A stretch of DNA of 64,000 nt, from the NCBI RefSeq assembly GCF_029892045.1, contig NZ_CP120368.1, forward strand, positions 1,176,001-1,240,000, in the 5' to 3' direction. Source of the stretch: Sinorhizobium numidicum. GTDB lineage: Bacteria > Pseudomonadota > Alphaproteobacteria > Rhizobiales > Rhizobiaceae. A model generated the notes under the pieces. That model did no database searches. It was not told the DNA's origin and saw only the letters and a program-made list of their open reading frames with translations. Made by a program: the position numbers and the translations under genes. This document shows positions 18,280-28,048 of the stretch, piece by piece (position 1 is the first letter of the stretch; every line of letters begins with the position of its first letter).

Positions 18280-20172
18280 GTGGCACCCCAGAACCAGAAG
18301 AAGACGGTTTCCGCCGATACCAGCAATCCGTTCGAGACTATTTCGAACCTCTGGCCTTACATGTGGCCGGCCGATCGCGCCGATCTGAAGCTGAGGGTGG
18401 TTTGGGCAACGGTGATTCTGGTGGTCGCCAAGGTCGTGCTTATTCTCGTGCCCTATTTCTTCAAATGGGCGACGGATGCCCTCAACAGCAAACCAGACGC
18501 GCTGGGCTTTCTGCCGCAATTTCTCACCGGCGCCGTCATGCTGGTTCTCGCCTACAATCTCGCCAGGCTGCTGCAGGCCGGTCTGAACCAGCTGCGCGAC
18601 GCGCTTTTTGCGAGCGTCGGTCAGTACGCCGTACGACAGTTAGCCTACCGAACCTTCGTGCATATGCATCAGCTCTCATTGCGCTTCCATCTCGAGCGGC
18701 GCACGGGCGGACTTTCGCGCATTATCGAACGCGGCACGAAGGGCATCGAGACCATCGTAAGGTTCACCATTCTGAACAGCGTGCCGACCCTGATCGAGTT
18801 CCTGCTGACGGCGGTGATCTTTTGGTGGGGTTACGGTTTCAGCTATCTTTTCGTCACCGCGATCACCGTCTGGCTCTATATCTGGTTCACCGTGCGCGCC
18901 AGCGACTGGCGCATCGCCATCCGCCGCTCCATGAACGACAGCGACACCGACGCGAACACCAAGGCGATCGATTCGCTGCTCAACTTCGAGACCGTCAAAT
19001 ATTTTGGCAACGAAGAGATGGAGGCTAAGCGGTTCGACAAGTCGATGGAACGCTATGAACGCGCCGCGACCCAGGTCTGGACGTCTCTCGGCTGGTTGAA
19101 CTTCGGTCAGGCGCTGATTTTCGGCGCCGGCACCGCCGCCATGATGACCATATCGGCGCTCGCCGTACAGCGCGGCGAGCAGACCATCGGCGACTTCGTC
19201 TTTATCAACGCGATGCTGATCCAACTCGCCATTCCGCTGAATTTCATCGGCTTCGTCTACCGCGAAATCCGCCAGGGTCTGACGGATATCGAGCACATGT
19301 TTGATCTGCTGGACGTCCAGGCGGAGGTCGTCGACCGGCCGGATGCGAAAGAGCTTAAGATCGAGCGCGGTGCGATCGCCTTTCGGGACGTGTACTTCGC
19401 CTATGAAGCGGCCAGGCCTATTCTGAAGGGAATTTCCTTTGACGTTCCCGCCGGCAAGACGGTCGCCGTCGTCGGCCCGTCCGGCGCCGGCAAGTCGACC
19501 TTGTCCCGGCTCCTCTACCGCTTCTATGATGTGCAGGGGGGATCGATCACCGTGGACGGGCAGGACGTGCGCGCCGTGACGCAGAAGAGCCTCCGTGCCG
19601 TTATCGGCATGGTGCCGCAGGACACGGTGCTCTTCAACGATACGATCGCTTACAACATTCGCTATGGCCGGATAGGCGCGTCGGACGCGGAGGTCGAGGC
19701 CGCTGCCGAGGCAGCGCAGATCGGCGATTTCATCCGTGGCCTGCCGGAAGGCTTCCGGGCGATGGTCGGCGAGCGCGGCCTGAAGCTGTCGGGCGGCGAG
19801 AAGCAGCGCGTTGCGATCGCCCGCACCATCCTGAAGGCACCGCCGATCCTGATCCTCGATGAGGCGACCTCGGCGCTCGACACGAAGACCGAGCAGGAAA
19901 TTCAGGCCGCACTCGACGTCGTGTCGCGCAATCGCACGACGCTCGTCATCGCCCACCGCCTTTCGACCGTTATCAATGCCGATGAGATTATCGTTTTGAA
20001 GGACGGCGTCATCGCCGAACGCGGAACCCATGGCGAACTGATCGACCGGGGCGGCCTTTATGCTTCTATGTGGAGCCGCCAGCGCGAGGCGACTCAGGTG
20101 GAGGAGCAGTTGAAGCGGGTGCGCGAAAGCGACGATCTAGGTGTGATCAACCGCGGCGAGCCGGCGATCTGA
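18280..20172 (+). CDS. Atm1/HMT1-type ABC exporter (membrane plus ATPase)
   Basis: 630-aa half-transporter working as a homodimer in the inner membrane. The N-terminal ABC type-1 membrane domain (six helices, about residues 30-320) is joined to an ATPase. The ATPase has Walker [10 protein letters not shown], the ABC signature LSGGEKQRVAIART and Walker B ILILDEATSALD, with the H-loop in VIAHRLS. The RTGGLSRIIERGTKGIETI segment and VKYFGNE match bacterial Atm1 relatives that export glutathione-bound metals or sulfur species. The start is GTG 18280, in a leader that carries repeat modules. Substrate inferred from the family. Confidence 0.88.
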   Translation: MAPQNQKKTVSADTSNPFETISNLWPYMWPADRADLKLRVVWATVILVVAKVVLILVPYFFKWATDALNSKPDALGFLPQFLTGAVMLVLAYNLARLLQAGLNQLRDALFASVGQYAVRQLAYRTFVHMHQLSLRFHLERRTGGLSRIIERGTKGIETIVRFTILNSVPTLIEFLLTAVIFWWGYGFSYLFVTAITVWLYIWFTVRASDWRIAIRRSMNDSDTDANTKAIDSLLNFETVKYFGNEEMEAKRFDKSMERYERAATQVWTSLGWLNFGQALIFGAGTAAMMTISALAVQRGEQTIGDFVFINAMLIQLAIPLNFIGFVYREIRQGLTDIEHMFDLLDVQAEVVDRPDAKELKIERGAIAFRDVYFAYEAARPILKGISFDVPAGKTVAVVGPSGAGKSTLSRLLYRFYDVQGGSITVDGQDVRAVTQKSLRAVIGMVPQDTVLFNDTIAYNIRYGRIGASDAEVEAAAEAAQIGDFIRGLPEGFRAMVGERGLKLSGGEKQRVAIARTILKAPPILILDEATSALDTKTEQEIQAALDVVSRNRTTLVIAHRLSTVINADEIIVLKDGVIAERGTHGELIDRGGLYASMWSRQREATQVEEQLKRVRESDDLGVINRGEPAI

Positions 20173-20250
20173 CGATGGTAGGGCGCCGGCTCATCGGTGC
20201 CCAACTTGCCGTCACCTGTCGTTCGCCGTTGCCCGGCCTTCGAATTCGCG

Positions 20251-20355
20251 CTACAGCGCCGTGCGTCTTCTCAGACGCACAAAGGTCCTGTAGCGCTTTG
20301 AATTGCTGCATGGTTTATCCTTAAGATCGGTTCCGATTGAAGGAATCATGCGGTA
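20251..20355 (+). repeat. RIME1-like mosaic element, copy 5
   Basis: CTACAGCG..GTGCGTCTTCTCAGACGCAC..CTGTAG (20251-20293), then GCTGCATGG...CCTTAAGATCGGTTCCGATTGAAGGAATCATGCGG (to 20352). The second arm has a few compensating and non-compensating changes. It ends only about 35 bases before the psd start codon, between the exporter gene and psd, so it must lie in the psd leader if transcription comes from upstream. Confidence 0.78.
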
Positions 20356-20389
20356 GGTGACTTTCCGCGTTAATTCTGGAGTAGAGTTC

Positions 20390-21088
20390 ATGAGCTTGGT
20401 CAGCACGGTGCGCAACACCCTCGTTCCGATCCACAGGGAAGGCTATCGCTTCATTGCGATCTTCTTCGTCGTTTCGCTGGTGCTTGGCTTCCTGTGGGAA
20501 CCGCTGATGTGGATCGGCTTCCTACTGACCGCATGGTGCGCCTATTTCTTCCGCGATCCGGAGCGCATGACGCCGATCGATGACGATCTCGTCATCAGCC
20601 CGGCAGATGGCCGGGTGTCCTCGGTTGCGACCGTGATGCCGCCGGAAGAACTAGGCCTCGGTTCAGAGCCGATGCTGCGCATATCGGTCTTCATGAATGT
20701 TTTCAACGGCCATGTGAACCGCGCGCCTGTAAGCGGGACGGTGCGTCGCATCGCATATCGCGCAGGCAGCTTCGTCAATGCAGAGCTCGATAAGGCAAGT
20801 CAGGAAAACGAACGCAACGGCCTCGTCATCGAGACGAAGCATGGTGCAATCGGCGTCGTTCAGATCGCCGGTCTGGTCGCGCGGCGCATCCTCTGCTGGA
20901 CGGCGGAAAACGCGCGGCTCGAGGCGGGCGAGCGCTTCGGTCTTATCCGCTTCGGCTCGCGTCTCGATGTATTCCTGCCGGAAGGCGCGCAGCCGCGTGT
21001 AACCCTCGGCCAGACGGCTATCGCCGGCGAGACCGTGCTTGCCGAATTTGGCTCCGCCAAGGGTCCGGTCATCAGCCGCCGCGCGTAA
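20390..21088 (+). CDS. psd: Phosphatidylserine decarboxylase proenzyme
   Basis: 232-aa short-type Psd that makes phosphatidylethanolamine at the inner membrane. It has one or two N-terminal hydrophobic segments ([33 protein letters not shown]) and the conserved SPADGRV and [11 protein letters not shown] motifs. The self-cleavage site is Gly189-Ser190 in [10 protein letters not shown], where the serine becomes the pyruvoyl cofactor. GGAG lies 8 bases before ATG 20390, which fixes the start; the longer frame from 20357 lies in repeat-rich leader. Followed closely by pssA, supplying its substrate. Confidence 0.95.
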   Translation: MSLVSTVRNTLVPIHREGYRFIAIFFVVSLVLGFLWEPLMWIGFLLTAWCAYFFRDPERMTPIDDDLVISPADGRVSSVATVMPPEELGLGSEPMLRISVFMNVFNGHVNRAPVSGTVRRIAYRAGSFVNAELDKASQENERNGLVIETKHGAIGVVQIAGLVARRILCWTAENARLEAGERFGLIRFGSRLDVFLPEGAQPRVTLGQTAIAGETVLAEFGSAKGPVISRRA

Positions 21089-21097
21089 GGAGTGAAG

Positions 21098-21961
21098 ATG
21101 GAGCCCCAGCAGGAAAAACCGGCAGAAGCCTCGGAAACGGCCGTTGGTCCGGGCGACTCGCACGATAAGGCACGCGGTCCGCGGCTGCGGGAAATTCCGC
21201 TGCGGCTGATGATTCCCAATATGATCACCGTTCTGGCGATCTGCGCAGGTCTCTCCGGCATCCGGCTCGCCTTCGAAAATCGTTTTGAACTTGCCGTCGC
21301 CATGGTTCTCTTGGCGGCGTTTCTGGACGGCATCGACGGCCGCGTAGCAAGGTTGCTCAAGGCGACGTCGAGCTTCGGCGGGCAGATGGATTCGCTCGCC
21401 GACATCATCAATTTCGGGGTCGCTCCCGCCTTGGTTCTTTACGTTTTCCTGCTGGATCAGGCGCGATCCATCGGCTGGATCGCGGCGTTGATCTATGCGA
21501 TCGCGGCCGGATTGCGGCTCGCCCGCTTCAACGTTATGTCGGAGCGACCAGTTAAGGCCTCATGGCAATCGGAATATTTCGTCGGTGTTCCGGCGCCGGC
21601 CGGTGCCATGCTGGTGCTGCTGCCTGTCTATATCGGTCTGCTTGGTCTTGCTCCAGACCGGATCTTCGCGCTCATCGCGTCGGCCTACACGGTGCTGATT
21701 GCCTTTTTGCTGGTCAGCCGTCTGCCTGTCTGGTCCGGCAAATCCGAGAACAGCCGTGTTCGCCGCGACCTCGTGCTGCCGGTCATTCTAGTCGTCGTCT
21801 TCTATGTGGCGACGCTGATGACTTATACATGGGAGACCATGGTCGTCACAGCAGTGGCCTATCTGATCAGCCTGCCGTTCGGCGCCCGCTCGTGGCAGCG
21901 CAAATACGGCGACTGGCCCGCGGGGCAAGGTGGCGACGGTCTGCCGGGCGACAGCGATTAG
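21098..21961 (+). CDS. pssA: CDP-diacylglycerol-serine O-phosphatidyltransferase
   Basis: 287-aa inner-membrane enzyme making phosphatidylserine from CDP-diacylglycerol and serine. The CDP-alcohol phosphatidyltransferase motif is complete: DGIDGRVARLL...SSFGGQMDSLAD, matching DGxxARxxxxxxxxGxxxDxxxD. Eight or so membrane helices follow a charged N terminus. AAGGAG sits 5 bases before ATG 21098; the in-frame GTG at 21092 overlaps that ribosome site and is less likely. It lies 9 bases after psd, so psd-pssA form an operon for phosphatidylethanolamine. Confidence 0.95.
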   Translation: MEPQQEKPAEASETAVGPGDSHDKARGPRLREIPLRLMIPNMITVLAICAGLSGIRLAFENRFELAVAMVLLAAFLDGIDGRVARLLKATSSFGGQMDSLADIINFGVAPALVLYVFLLDQARSIGWIAALIYAIAAGLRLARFNVMSERPVKASWQSEYFVGVPAPAGAMLVLLPVYIGLLGLAPDRIFALIASAYTVLIAFLLVSRLPVWSGKSENSRVRRDLVLPVILVVVFYVATLMTYTWETMVVTAVAYLISLPFGARSWQRKYGDWPAGQGGDGLPGDSD

Positions 21962-21993
21962 AGCGGGGATCGACTGCTTCCCGGGAATTCGGG

Positions 21994-22039
21994 CCCTCAT
22001 CCGCCTACCGGCACATTCTCCCCGCAAGCGGGGAGAAGG
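21994..22039. terminator. Convergent-junction hairpin repeat (type CTTCTCCCCGC)
   Basis: TTCTCCCCGC (22016-22025) and GCGGGGAGAA (22028-22037) form a perfect 10-bp inverted repeat preceded by CCCTCATCCGCCTACCGGCA. A related, degenerate copy in the opposite orientation lies at 30037-30088. Both lie between converging genes (here pssA and the SDR gene), so a bidirectional terminator role is plausible, although T runs are absent. Confidence 0.55.
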
Positions 22040-22078
22040 CTGGTGGAGGGGCAACCAAAAGCGCTGATCAACGCCGGA

Positions 22079-22819
22079 TTATTCCGGCATGCGATAGTCC
22101 ACGATCTTCTTTTCCCGGACGAGAAAGAGCTTGCCGGTCTCGGTCTGGTCAGGACCGAACAGCGGCATCAGTGCGGCGGCCACCTCGGAAGGATGCGGCA
22201 CGGTTGCCGGGTCCTCGCCCGGCATGGCCTGCGCCCGCATGGCCGTCCGCGTGGCGCCGGGATCGACGCTGAGAATGCGCAGCGGCAGGCGCTGTGTCTC
22301 GTGTGCCCAGGTGCGCGCCAACGCCTCAACCGCCGCTTTCGAGGCGGAATAGGGTCCCCAGAAGGGTTTGCACTTGTGCGCAGCACTCGATGAGAGAATG
22401 AGCGCGCGCCCGGCATCGGACCTAACAAGCAGCGGTTCGAGCGAGCGGATCAGCCGCCAGGTGGCGGTGACGTTGATCGTCATCACCTTTTCGAACACCT
22501 TGGCTTCCACATGCCCGACCGGCGAGATCGTGCCGAGCACACCGGCATTGGCAACCAGGATGTCGAGCTTGCCCCACCGTTCGTTAATCGCGCCGCCAAG
22601 CTTGTCGATAGCGGCCATGTCGGCGAGGTCGAAGGGGACGAGCGTCGCCGATCCACCGGCCGCCTTGATGGCGTCGTCCAGTTCTTCCAGGCCGCCGACG
22701 GTGCGGGCGCAAGCGATCACGTGCGCGCCGGCCTTGGCGAGTTCGAGGGCAGTGAAATAGCCGATACCGCGCGATGCGCCGGTAACCACGGCGACCCGGT
22801 CTTTCAGATTGGGCGTCAT
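22079..22819 (-). CDS. Short-chain dehydrogenase/reductase
   Basis: 246-aa classical SDR with the NAD(P)-binding GASRGIG motif (residues 14-20), the structural VANAG segment, the catalytic Ser of LILSSSAA, and Tyr/Lys in PYSASKAAVEALA. The NAD(P) preference and substrate cannot be assigned. It starts at ATG 22819, 12 bases after the purF stop on the same strand, so it may ride on the purF transcript. Convergent with pssA. Confidence 0.88.
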   Translation of the reverse strand: MTPNLKDRVAVVTGASRGIGYFTALELAKAGAHVIACARTVGGLEELDDAIKAAGGSATLVPFDLADMAAIDKLGGAINERWGKLDILVANAGVLGTISPVGHVEAKVFEKVMTINVTATWRLIRSLEPLLVRSDAGRALILSSSAAHKCKPFWGPYSASKAAVEALARTWAHETQRLPLRILSVDPGATRTAMRAQAMPGEDPATVPHPSEVAAALMPLFGPDQTETGKLFLVREKKIVDYRMPE

Positions 22820-22831
22820 TTTATTGTCTTG

Positions 22832-24322
22832 CTATCCGTTGCTGGCGAGAACCGAAAGCTTGCGCACGTTGCTCGCGCCTTCCTGGTCGAGTAGGCGGGT
22901 CGGGTAGTCCCCGGTGAAGTAGTGATCGGTGAATTGCGGCGCCTGAGAGTCGCGCGGTGCGCCGCCGACGGCCCGGTAAAGCCCGTCGATAGACAGGAAT
23001 TCGAGCGAATCCGCGCCGATGAAGCGGCACATGGAGGCGAGATCGACATGCTGGTTGGCGAGCAACTTGTCGCGATCAGGCGTGTCGATGCCGTAGAAAT
23101 CCGGATGGAAGATCATCGGGCTTGCGACGCGCACGTGCACCTCGCGCGCGCCGGCGTCGCGGATCATCTGAACGATCTTGACCGAGGTGGTGCCGCGCAC
23201 GATGGAATCATCGACCAGTACCACGCGCTTGCCTTCAATCATCGCCCGGTTGGCCGAGTGTTTCAGCTTAACGCCGAAGGCGCGGATCTGCTGCGTCGGC
23301 TCGATGAAGGTCCGTCCGACATAGTGATTGCGGATGATGCCGAGCTCGAAGGGAATGCCGCTCTCCTGCGCATAGCCGATCGCCGCCGGCGTGCCTCCGT
23401 CCGGAACGGGCACGACGACATCGGCCTCGACGGGAGACTCCTTGGCGAGGTTCTGGCCCATGCTCTTGCGGGCGACATAGACATTGCGGCCGCCGACGAC
23501 CGAATCTGGTCTGGCGAAATAGACATATTCGAATAGACAAAGGCGCTCCGGCCGCGGGTTCTGCGGTTTGCGGACGTCGATGCTGATCGACCCGTCGGGC
23601 TGGATTTCGCAGATGACGATCTCGCCATTTTCGACGTCGCGAACGAATTTCGCGCCGATGATGTCGAGGGCGCAGGTTTCCGAGCAAAAGATCGGCTTGC
23701 CGTCGAGCTCGCCCATGACGAGCGGGCGGATGCCGTTCGGGTCGCGGGCGGCGATAAGCTTAGTACGGGTCAGCGCGAGCATCGAATAACCGCCTTCGAC
23801 CTGCGCAATGGCGTCGGCAAAGCGGTCGCTCGAGGAAGCGTTTTTCGAACGGGCGATCAGGTGCAGCACCACTTCCGTATCCGACGTCGACTGACAGATC
23901 GCGCCGTCAGCGATGATCTGGCGCCTCAGCGTCAGGCCATTGGTGAAGTTGCCGTTATGGGCGATCGCGATGCCGCCTTCCTGCAGTTCGGCAAAGAGCG
24001 GCTGCACGTTGCGCAGCACCGTTTCGCCGGTAGTGGAGTAACGCACATGACCGATAGACATGGAGCCCGGCAGCTTCGCGAGCGTCGCCGGATCGGTGTA
24101 GTGATCACCAACGAGACCCATGCGGCGTTCGGAATAGAACTGCCGTCCGTCGAAAGTGACCATACCGGCAGCCTCCTGTCCACGATGCTGCAGGGCGTGA
24201 AGTCCGAGCGCGGTCAACGCAGCGGCGTCGGGATGCCCGAGGATGCCGAAGACGCCGCACTCTTCGTGCAGGGTGTCGCCGTCGAGTTCGTCATCGATTT
24301 CATTGGATCTGAGATCGGTCAT
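22832..24322 (-). CDS. purF: Amidophosphoribosyltransferase
   Basis: 496-aa first enzyme of purine synthesis, converting PRPP and glutamine to phosphoribosylamine. The 21-residue propeptide (ending TLHEE) is removed to expose the catalytic Cys22 of CGVFGILG. Class II glutaminase motifs follow ([18 protein letters not shown]). The C-terminal phosphoribosyltransferase domain has [14 protein letters not shown] as PRPP loop. Start ATG 24322 ([10 protein letters not shown]) gives the right propeptide; the frame upstream to 24421 is leader. It lies downstream of cvpA in the same direction, the classic cvpA-purF order. Confidence 0.96.
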   Translation of the reverse strand: MTDLRSNEIDDELDGDTLHEECGVFGILGHPDAAALTALGLHALQHRGQEAAGMVTFDGRQFYSERRMGLVGDHYTDPATLAKLPGSMSIGHVRYSTTGETVLRNVQPLFAELQEGGIAIAHNGNFTNGLTLRRQIIADGAICQSTSDTEVVLHLIARSKNASSSDRFADAIAQVEGGYSMLALTRTKLIAARDPNGIRPLVMGELDGKPIFCSETCALDIIGAKFVRDVENGEIVICEIQPDGSISIDVRKPQNPRPERLCLFEYVYFARPDSVVGGRNVYVARKSMGQNLAKESPVEADVVVPVPDGGTPAAIGYAQESGIPFELGIIRNHYVGRTFIEPTQQIRAFGVKLKHSANRAMIEGKRVVLVDDSIVRGTTSVKIVQMIRDAGAREVHVRVASPMIFHPDFYGIDTPDRDKLLANQHVDLASMCRFIGADSLEFLSIDGLYRAVGGAPRDSQAPQFTDHYFTGDYPTRLLDQEGASNVRKLSVLASNG

Positions 24323-24425
24323 CACAGTTCGCCTTTGCTCCGTGCAGGTGCGCATATCGTGATCAGGCTGCCCGTCTTCAAGCAATCTTAGCCGAAAACC
24401 TTGGCAAGCGTTATTCCCCAAATGG

Positions 24426-24450
24426 ACAAAGCCCGCACAGCGGGCTTTGT
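24426..24450. terminator. Hairpin between cvpA and purF
   Basis: ACAAAGCCCGC (24426-24436) and GCGGGCTTTGT (24440-24450) form a perfect 11-bp stem with a three-base loop, 19 bases past the cvpA stop on the minus strand. A short T-rich stretch follows on both strands, but there is no long T run, so termination or attenuation ahead of purF are both possible. Confidence 0.6.
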
Positions 24451-24468
24451 TGCAAATTTAATCGTGCT

Positions 24469-25068
24469 TCAGCCGTTCGTTGCCGGCGTTTCCTCGCCGG
24501 GCGCCTGTTCCGGAGCCGCTGGCGGAGTTTCGCCTTCTCCTTCGCCTGTCGTGTCTTTGCCGCGCAGGCGATCAAGAATGGTGGCGTCTGCCTCTTCGGG
24601 CAGGAGCGCGATCAGCTTGTTGCCGAGATTGTCGAGCAGCGGCTTTGATTTCGCCTGGGTAACCCAGATGGGCTGCTGCGGCGGCGCCACCAGCCAGTTG
24701 AAGAACAGCATGGCGACGACGACCAGAAGGATGCCGCGCGCGGCGCCGAAGAGAAAGCCGAGCGTCCGGTCGAGCGCGCCGATACGGCTGTCGATGATGA
24801 AATCGGCAATCCGCATGGTGATAAAGGAGATAATGATCAGCGCGATCAGGAACACGACGGCAGCCGATCCGATCATCGCGACCGTGTCGCTGTTGGTGTA
24901 TTGCTTGGCATAGGGCAGCAGGTAGGGATAGAGGAAATAGGCTGCAGCCGCCGCGCCGACCCAGCTTGCCACCGACAGAACCTCGCGCGAGAACCCGCGA
25001 ACCATGGCGAGGACCGCTGAAAATAATGCAACGCCGAGAACGATACCGTCGAGAATTGTGATGGGCAT
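24469..25068 (-). CDS. cvpA: CvpA family inner-membrane protein
   Basis: 199-aa membrane protein with four predicted helices (ITILDGIVLGVALFSAVLAM; VASWVGAAAAAYFLYPYLLP; MIGSAAVVFLIALIIISFI; FLFGAARGILLVVVAMLFF). The RTLGFLFGAARG motif is typical of CvpA. The C-terminal 40 residues are a Pro/Glu-rich cytoplasmic or periplasmic tail. The family is linked to colicin V production and envelope integrity in enterobacteria; the molecular role is unclear. ATG 25068 start; the frame open to 25449 belongs to sequence inside radA. Order radA-cvpA-purF on the minus strand is common in rhizobia. Confidence 0.88.
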   Translation of the reverse strand: MPITILDGIVLGVALFSAVLAMVRGFSREVLSVASWVGAAAAAYFLYPYLLPYAKQYTNSDTVAMIGSAAVVFLIALIIISFITMRIADFIIDSRIGALDRTLGFLFGAARGILLVVVAMLFFNWLVAPPQQPIWVTQAKSKPLLDNLGNKLIALLPEEADATILDRLRGKDTTGEGEGETPPAAPEQAPGEETPATNG

Positions 25069-25211
25069 GTTGTCCTTACTCCGACCCCGTCTTGACTCGG
25101 GTCTTACCAAGCTTACCTGCCGCCGGCCTTGTGCGCTTGCGCTTAGAAGACCTTTCCACGACCGTCGCCAAACCGCACTGCTTCGAGGCGCTTCGGTCGT
25201 GGCCAAATCTA

Positions 25212-26615
25212 TCAGTCCTCGTCCTCCGCCCGCTGCAGTGCGCGCCGCGATCCCGCAATGCGCGCCACCAGATCGGGCAGGCTCTCCATCTCGCTCCACC
25301 GGCCGTTGCCGTTCTTCGGCAGCTCGGTCGATGCAGACGGCAATACGGCCTGGGAGAAACCGAGCTTCTCGGCTTCCTTGAGACGTTGAGCGGTATGCGC
25401 AACCGGCCGGACGGCGCCCGACAAGCTGACTTCGCCGAAATAGACGCAATCGGCCGGAAGGGCAAGCCCGGCGAGCGACGAAACCAGTGCGGAAGCGACT
25501 GCCAGATCAGCCGCCGGTTCGGAAATGCGGTACCCTCCGGCGACATTGAGATAGACGTCGTGCTGGCCGAGACGAACGCCGCAATGAGCTTCAAGTACGG
25601 CGAGGATCATCGAGAGCCGCGCCGAATCCCAGCCGACGACGGCACGGCGCGGTGTGCCGAGCGACGTCGGCGCGACGAGCGCCTGCACCTCGACCAGCAC
25701 CGGCCGTGTGCCTTCCATTCCGGCAAAGACGGCCGCGCCTGGCGATTTTTCGTTGCGCTCTCCGAGAAACAGTTCCGACGGATTGGCAACCTCGCGCAAG
25801 CCTTGGTCCGACATCTCGAACACGCCGATCTCGTCGGTCGGTCCGAATCGGTTCTTCACCGTTCTCAGGATGCGGTAGTGATGGCCGCGGTCTCCCTCGA
25901 AGTAGAGCACGGCATCGACCATGTGCTCGACGACGCGGGGGCCGGCGATCTGGCCTTCCTTGGTGACGTGGCCGACAAGAACGACCGCCGTGCCCGTCTG
26001 CTTGGCGAAGCGGATCATCGCCTGCACCCCGGTGCGGACCTGCGTCACTGTCCCGGGTGCGGAATCGACGATATCGCTCCAGAGCGTCTGGATCGAATCG
26101 ATGATGACAAGGTCCGGTCGCTTGCCTTCGGAAAGCGTCGCCAGGATGTCCTCGACATTCGTTTCCGCGGCAAGAAGCACGTCGCTGTCGGCGGCACCGA
26201 GCCGCTGGGCGCGCAATCGCACCTGAGCGACGGCCTCTTCGCCCGACACGTAGATCACGCGATGCTTGCGGCGGGAAAGTGCTGCCGCCGCCTGCATCAG
26301 CACGGTCGATTTGCCGATGCCGGGATCGCCGCCGACAAGCAGCGCCGAGCCGCGCACGAAACCGCCGCCGGTCACGCGGTCGAGCTCGGATATGCCCGTC
26401 TCGATACGCGGTGCATCCTCGATGTCGCCGGAGAGGGTGGTGAGCGCCACCGGCCGCCCCTTCTTAGGCGCGCGCGACGGGCCGCCGCCGATGCCGGCCG
26501 TCGGATCATCTTCAATGATCGTATTCCACTCGCCGCAGCCTTCGCACTTGCCCGCCCAGCGGGAGTGGACGGTGCCGCAATTCTGGCAGATGAATTGGGT
26601 GCGGGCTTTCGCCAT
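25212..26615 (-). CDS. radA: DNA repair/recombination ATPase RadA (Sms)
   Basis: 467-aa RecA-like helicase that helps process branched recombination intermediates. It has an N-terminal C4 zinc finger (CQNCGTVHSRWAGKCEGCGEW), Walker A GGDPGIGKST, the RadA-specific KNRFG motif (VKNRFGPTDEIGVFEM), and a C-terminal Lon-protease-like domain. Start ATG 26615 (MAKARTQFIC); residues upstream to 26687 show no family similarity. About 140 bases separate it from cvpA downstream and from alr upstream, all on the minus strand. Confidence 0.95.
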   Translation of the reverse strand: MAKARTQFICQNCGTVHSRWAGKCEGCGEWNTIIEDDPTAGIGGGPSRAPKKGRPVALTTLSGDIEDAPRIETGISELDRVTGGGFVRGSALLVGGDPGIGKSTVLMQAAAALSRRKHRVIYVSGEEAVAQVRLRAQRLGAADSDVLLAAETNVEDILATLSEGKRPDLVIIDSIQTLWSDIVDSAPGTVTQVRTGVQAMIRFAKQTGTAVVLVGHVTKEGQIAGPRVVEHMVDAVLYFEGDRGHHYRILRTVKNRFGPTDEIGVFEMSDQGLREVANPSELFLGERNEKSPGAAVFAGMEGTRPVLVEVQALVAPTSLGTPRRAVVGWDSARLSMILAVLEAHCGVRLGQHDVYLNVAGGYRISEPAADLAVASALVSSLAGLALPADCVYFGEVSLSGAVRPVAHTAQRLKEAEKLGFSQAVLPSASTELPKNGNGRWSEMESLPDLVARIAGSRRALQRAEDED

Positions 26616-26757
26616 CGGGACTAGCTTTCGAATATTTAGGCAGCGATCAGCGTCGGTCGACGCCAGAGAATCATCATGAGCCGTCACATAATGCCGCGAA
26701 ACGCGGGTTGAAAGGGTGATTTTCGGCGGCCGTCTTTCGCAGGGCGAGGCGCGGCTC

Positions 26758-27897
26758 TCAAGCGCCGCCGATATAGCTCCGGTGATAACGATGCCCGAGG
26801 CTCGTCAGCAGTTCGTAGCCGATCGTGCCGCCGGCACGCGCCACGTCGTCGATTGCGACGTTCCGGCCGAAGAGCTCGATATAGTCGCCTGCGCGGACAG
26901 CCTTTTCCGGCAGGTCGGTGACATCGAAGAGGCTGAGGTCCATCGTGACCCGGCCGACATGCGGCACCCTCCTGCCGTGCAGGAACCCGAAGGCGCCGGA
27001 AGGCATCGCCTGCCTGAGTGTAACGCCGCCGCCCGAAAGAGAACGGTGGTAGCCGTCGGCATAGCCGATCGCCACGGTTGCTATGCGGCTGTCACGGATG
27101 AAGCGTGCCGATGCGCCATAGCTCGCGGTGCCACCGGAAGGAACCGTGCGCACCTGCAGGATACGCGCTTCGGCGGTAACGACCGGCTTCATCGGGTTAA
27201 TGGCGCCGTTCACGGCTTCGCCGCCATAGACCGCAATGCCGGGGCGTGTAAGATCGAAATGGTATTCCTTGCCAAGAAAAACGCCGCCGGAGTTCGCCAG
27301 GCTTGCAGGCACATCTTCGAAGGCGGCGGTCGCTTCCCGGAAGCGTTGAAGCTGATAATGATTCGTCGGGTGCTTCGGATCGTCGGCGCAGGCGAGATGG
27401 CTCATGATCAGTACAGGCGAGAAGCTTGCCGGCCGCGCCGGGTCGTGGGCTAGCGCAACCGCCTCCTCGACCGACAGCCCGAGCCGGTTCATGCCCGTGT
27501 CGACGTGAAGCACGCAAGGATGATCGCCCCGCTCCGAAAGCGCTGCCATGAAGACGGCGAGTTGTTCCTCCGAATTGATGATCGGCACGAGGTCGTTGGC
27601 GAAGAAGAGTTCCTCGTTGCCCGGCCACATGCCGGCAAGAATATAGATACGCCCGTCCGGCACGAGCGGGCGGAGCTCGACGCCTTCCTCTGCAGTGGCC
27701 ACGAAGAAATCGCGCGCGCCTGCCGCGTAAAGGGGAGGTGCCGCATGGGCGACGCCAAGCCCGTAGGCGTTGGCCTTGAGAACGGCGGCGGCACGAGCCT
27801 TGCCCGAGCGCTCGTCCATCGTCCGCCAATTGTCGGCCAGCGCGGAGAGATCAATGATGAGCCGGTTGGAGGCGGCGAGAAATTCGGGGCTGTGCAT
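26758..27897 (-). CDS. alr: Alanine racemase (PLP-dependent)
   Basis: 379-aa enzyme interconverting L- and D-alanine for peptidoglycan. The PLP-binding Lys41 lies in AVLKANAYGLG and the second catalytic base Tyr260 in SYGASARF; the conserved GYADGYHR and the RVTMDLSLFDVTD segment (normally RVSMD) are also visible. Start ATG 27897 (MHSPEFLAAS). Location between dnaB and radA in a core block suggests the biosynthetic rather than the catabolic (DadX) racemase. Divergent from the araC-azlCD cluster. Confidence 0.93.
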   Translation of the reverse strand: MHSPEFLAASNRLIIDLSALADNWRTMDERSGKARAAAVLKANAYGLGVAHAAPPLYAAGARDFFVATAEEGVELRPLVPDGRIYILAGMWPGNEELFFANDLVPIINSEEQLAVFMAALSERGDHPCVLHVDTGMNRLGLSVEEAVALAHDPARPASFSPVLIMSHLACADDPKHPTNHYQLQRFREATAAFEDVPASLANSGGVFLGKEYHFDLTRPGIAVYGGEAVNGAINPMKPVVTAEARILQVRTVPSGGTASYGASARFIRDSRIATVAIGYADGYHRSLSGGGVTLRQAMPSGAFGFLHGRRVPHVGRVTMDLSLFDVTDLPEKAVRAGDYIELFGRNVAIDDVARAGGTIGYELLTSLGHRYHRSYIGGA

Positions 27898-28001
27898 AGC
27901 GGGAGCTCTTCGTGGGCGATACCGCAGCAATACATCCAAGCGTCGAGAGCCGCAAACCGCCTTGGTGAAGACGCTGGTCTGCCTACTCCGAATGTGCCGA
28001 G

Positions 28002-28020
28002 CACTTTTGTTCAAGACGAG
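28002..28020 (+). promoter_or_regulatory. Duplicated 19-bp site, copy upstream of araC
   Basis: CACTTTTGTTCAAGACGAG, 28 bases before the araC start. A 16-of-19 identical copy (CACTTTCGTTCAAGACCTG) occurs 54 bases upstream of azlC at 28908-28926. This is the pattern expected for an operator shared by a regulator and its target, or for a shared promoter element. Found by eye; unproven. Confidence 0.4.
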
Positions 28021-28048
28021 CGGCCGCGCTGTAGGTAGGATTTGATCA

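Noticed and set aside
18676..20031. 451-codon minus-strand frame opposite the ABC exporter
   Set aside because: Antisense of a conserved gene with clear Walker and signature motifs; no independent support.
25092..26624. 510-codon plus-strand frame opposite radA and the radA-cvpA gap
   Set aside because: It is the antisense of the conserved radA frame, Arg/His-rich in composition, has no ribosome site, and no recognisable domain.
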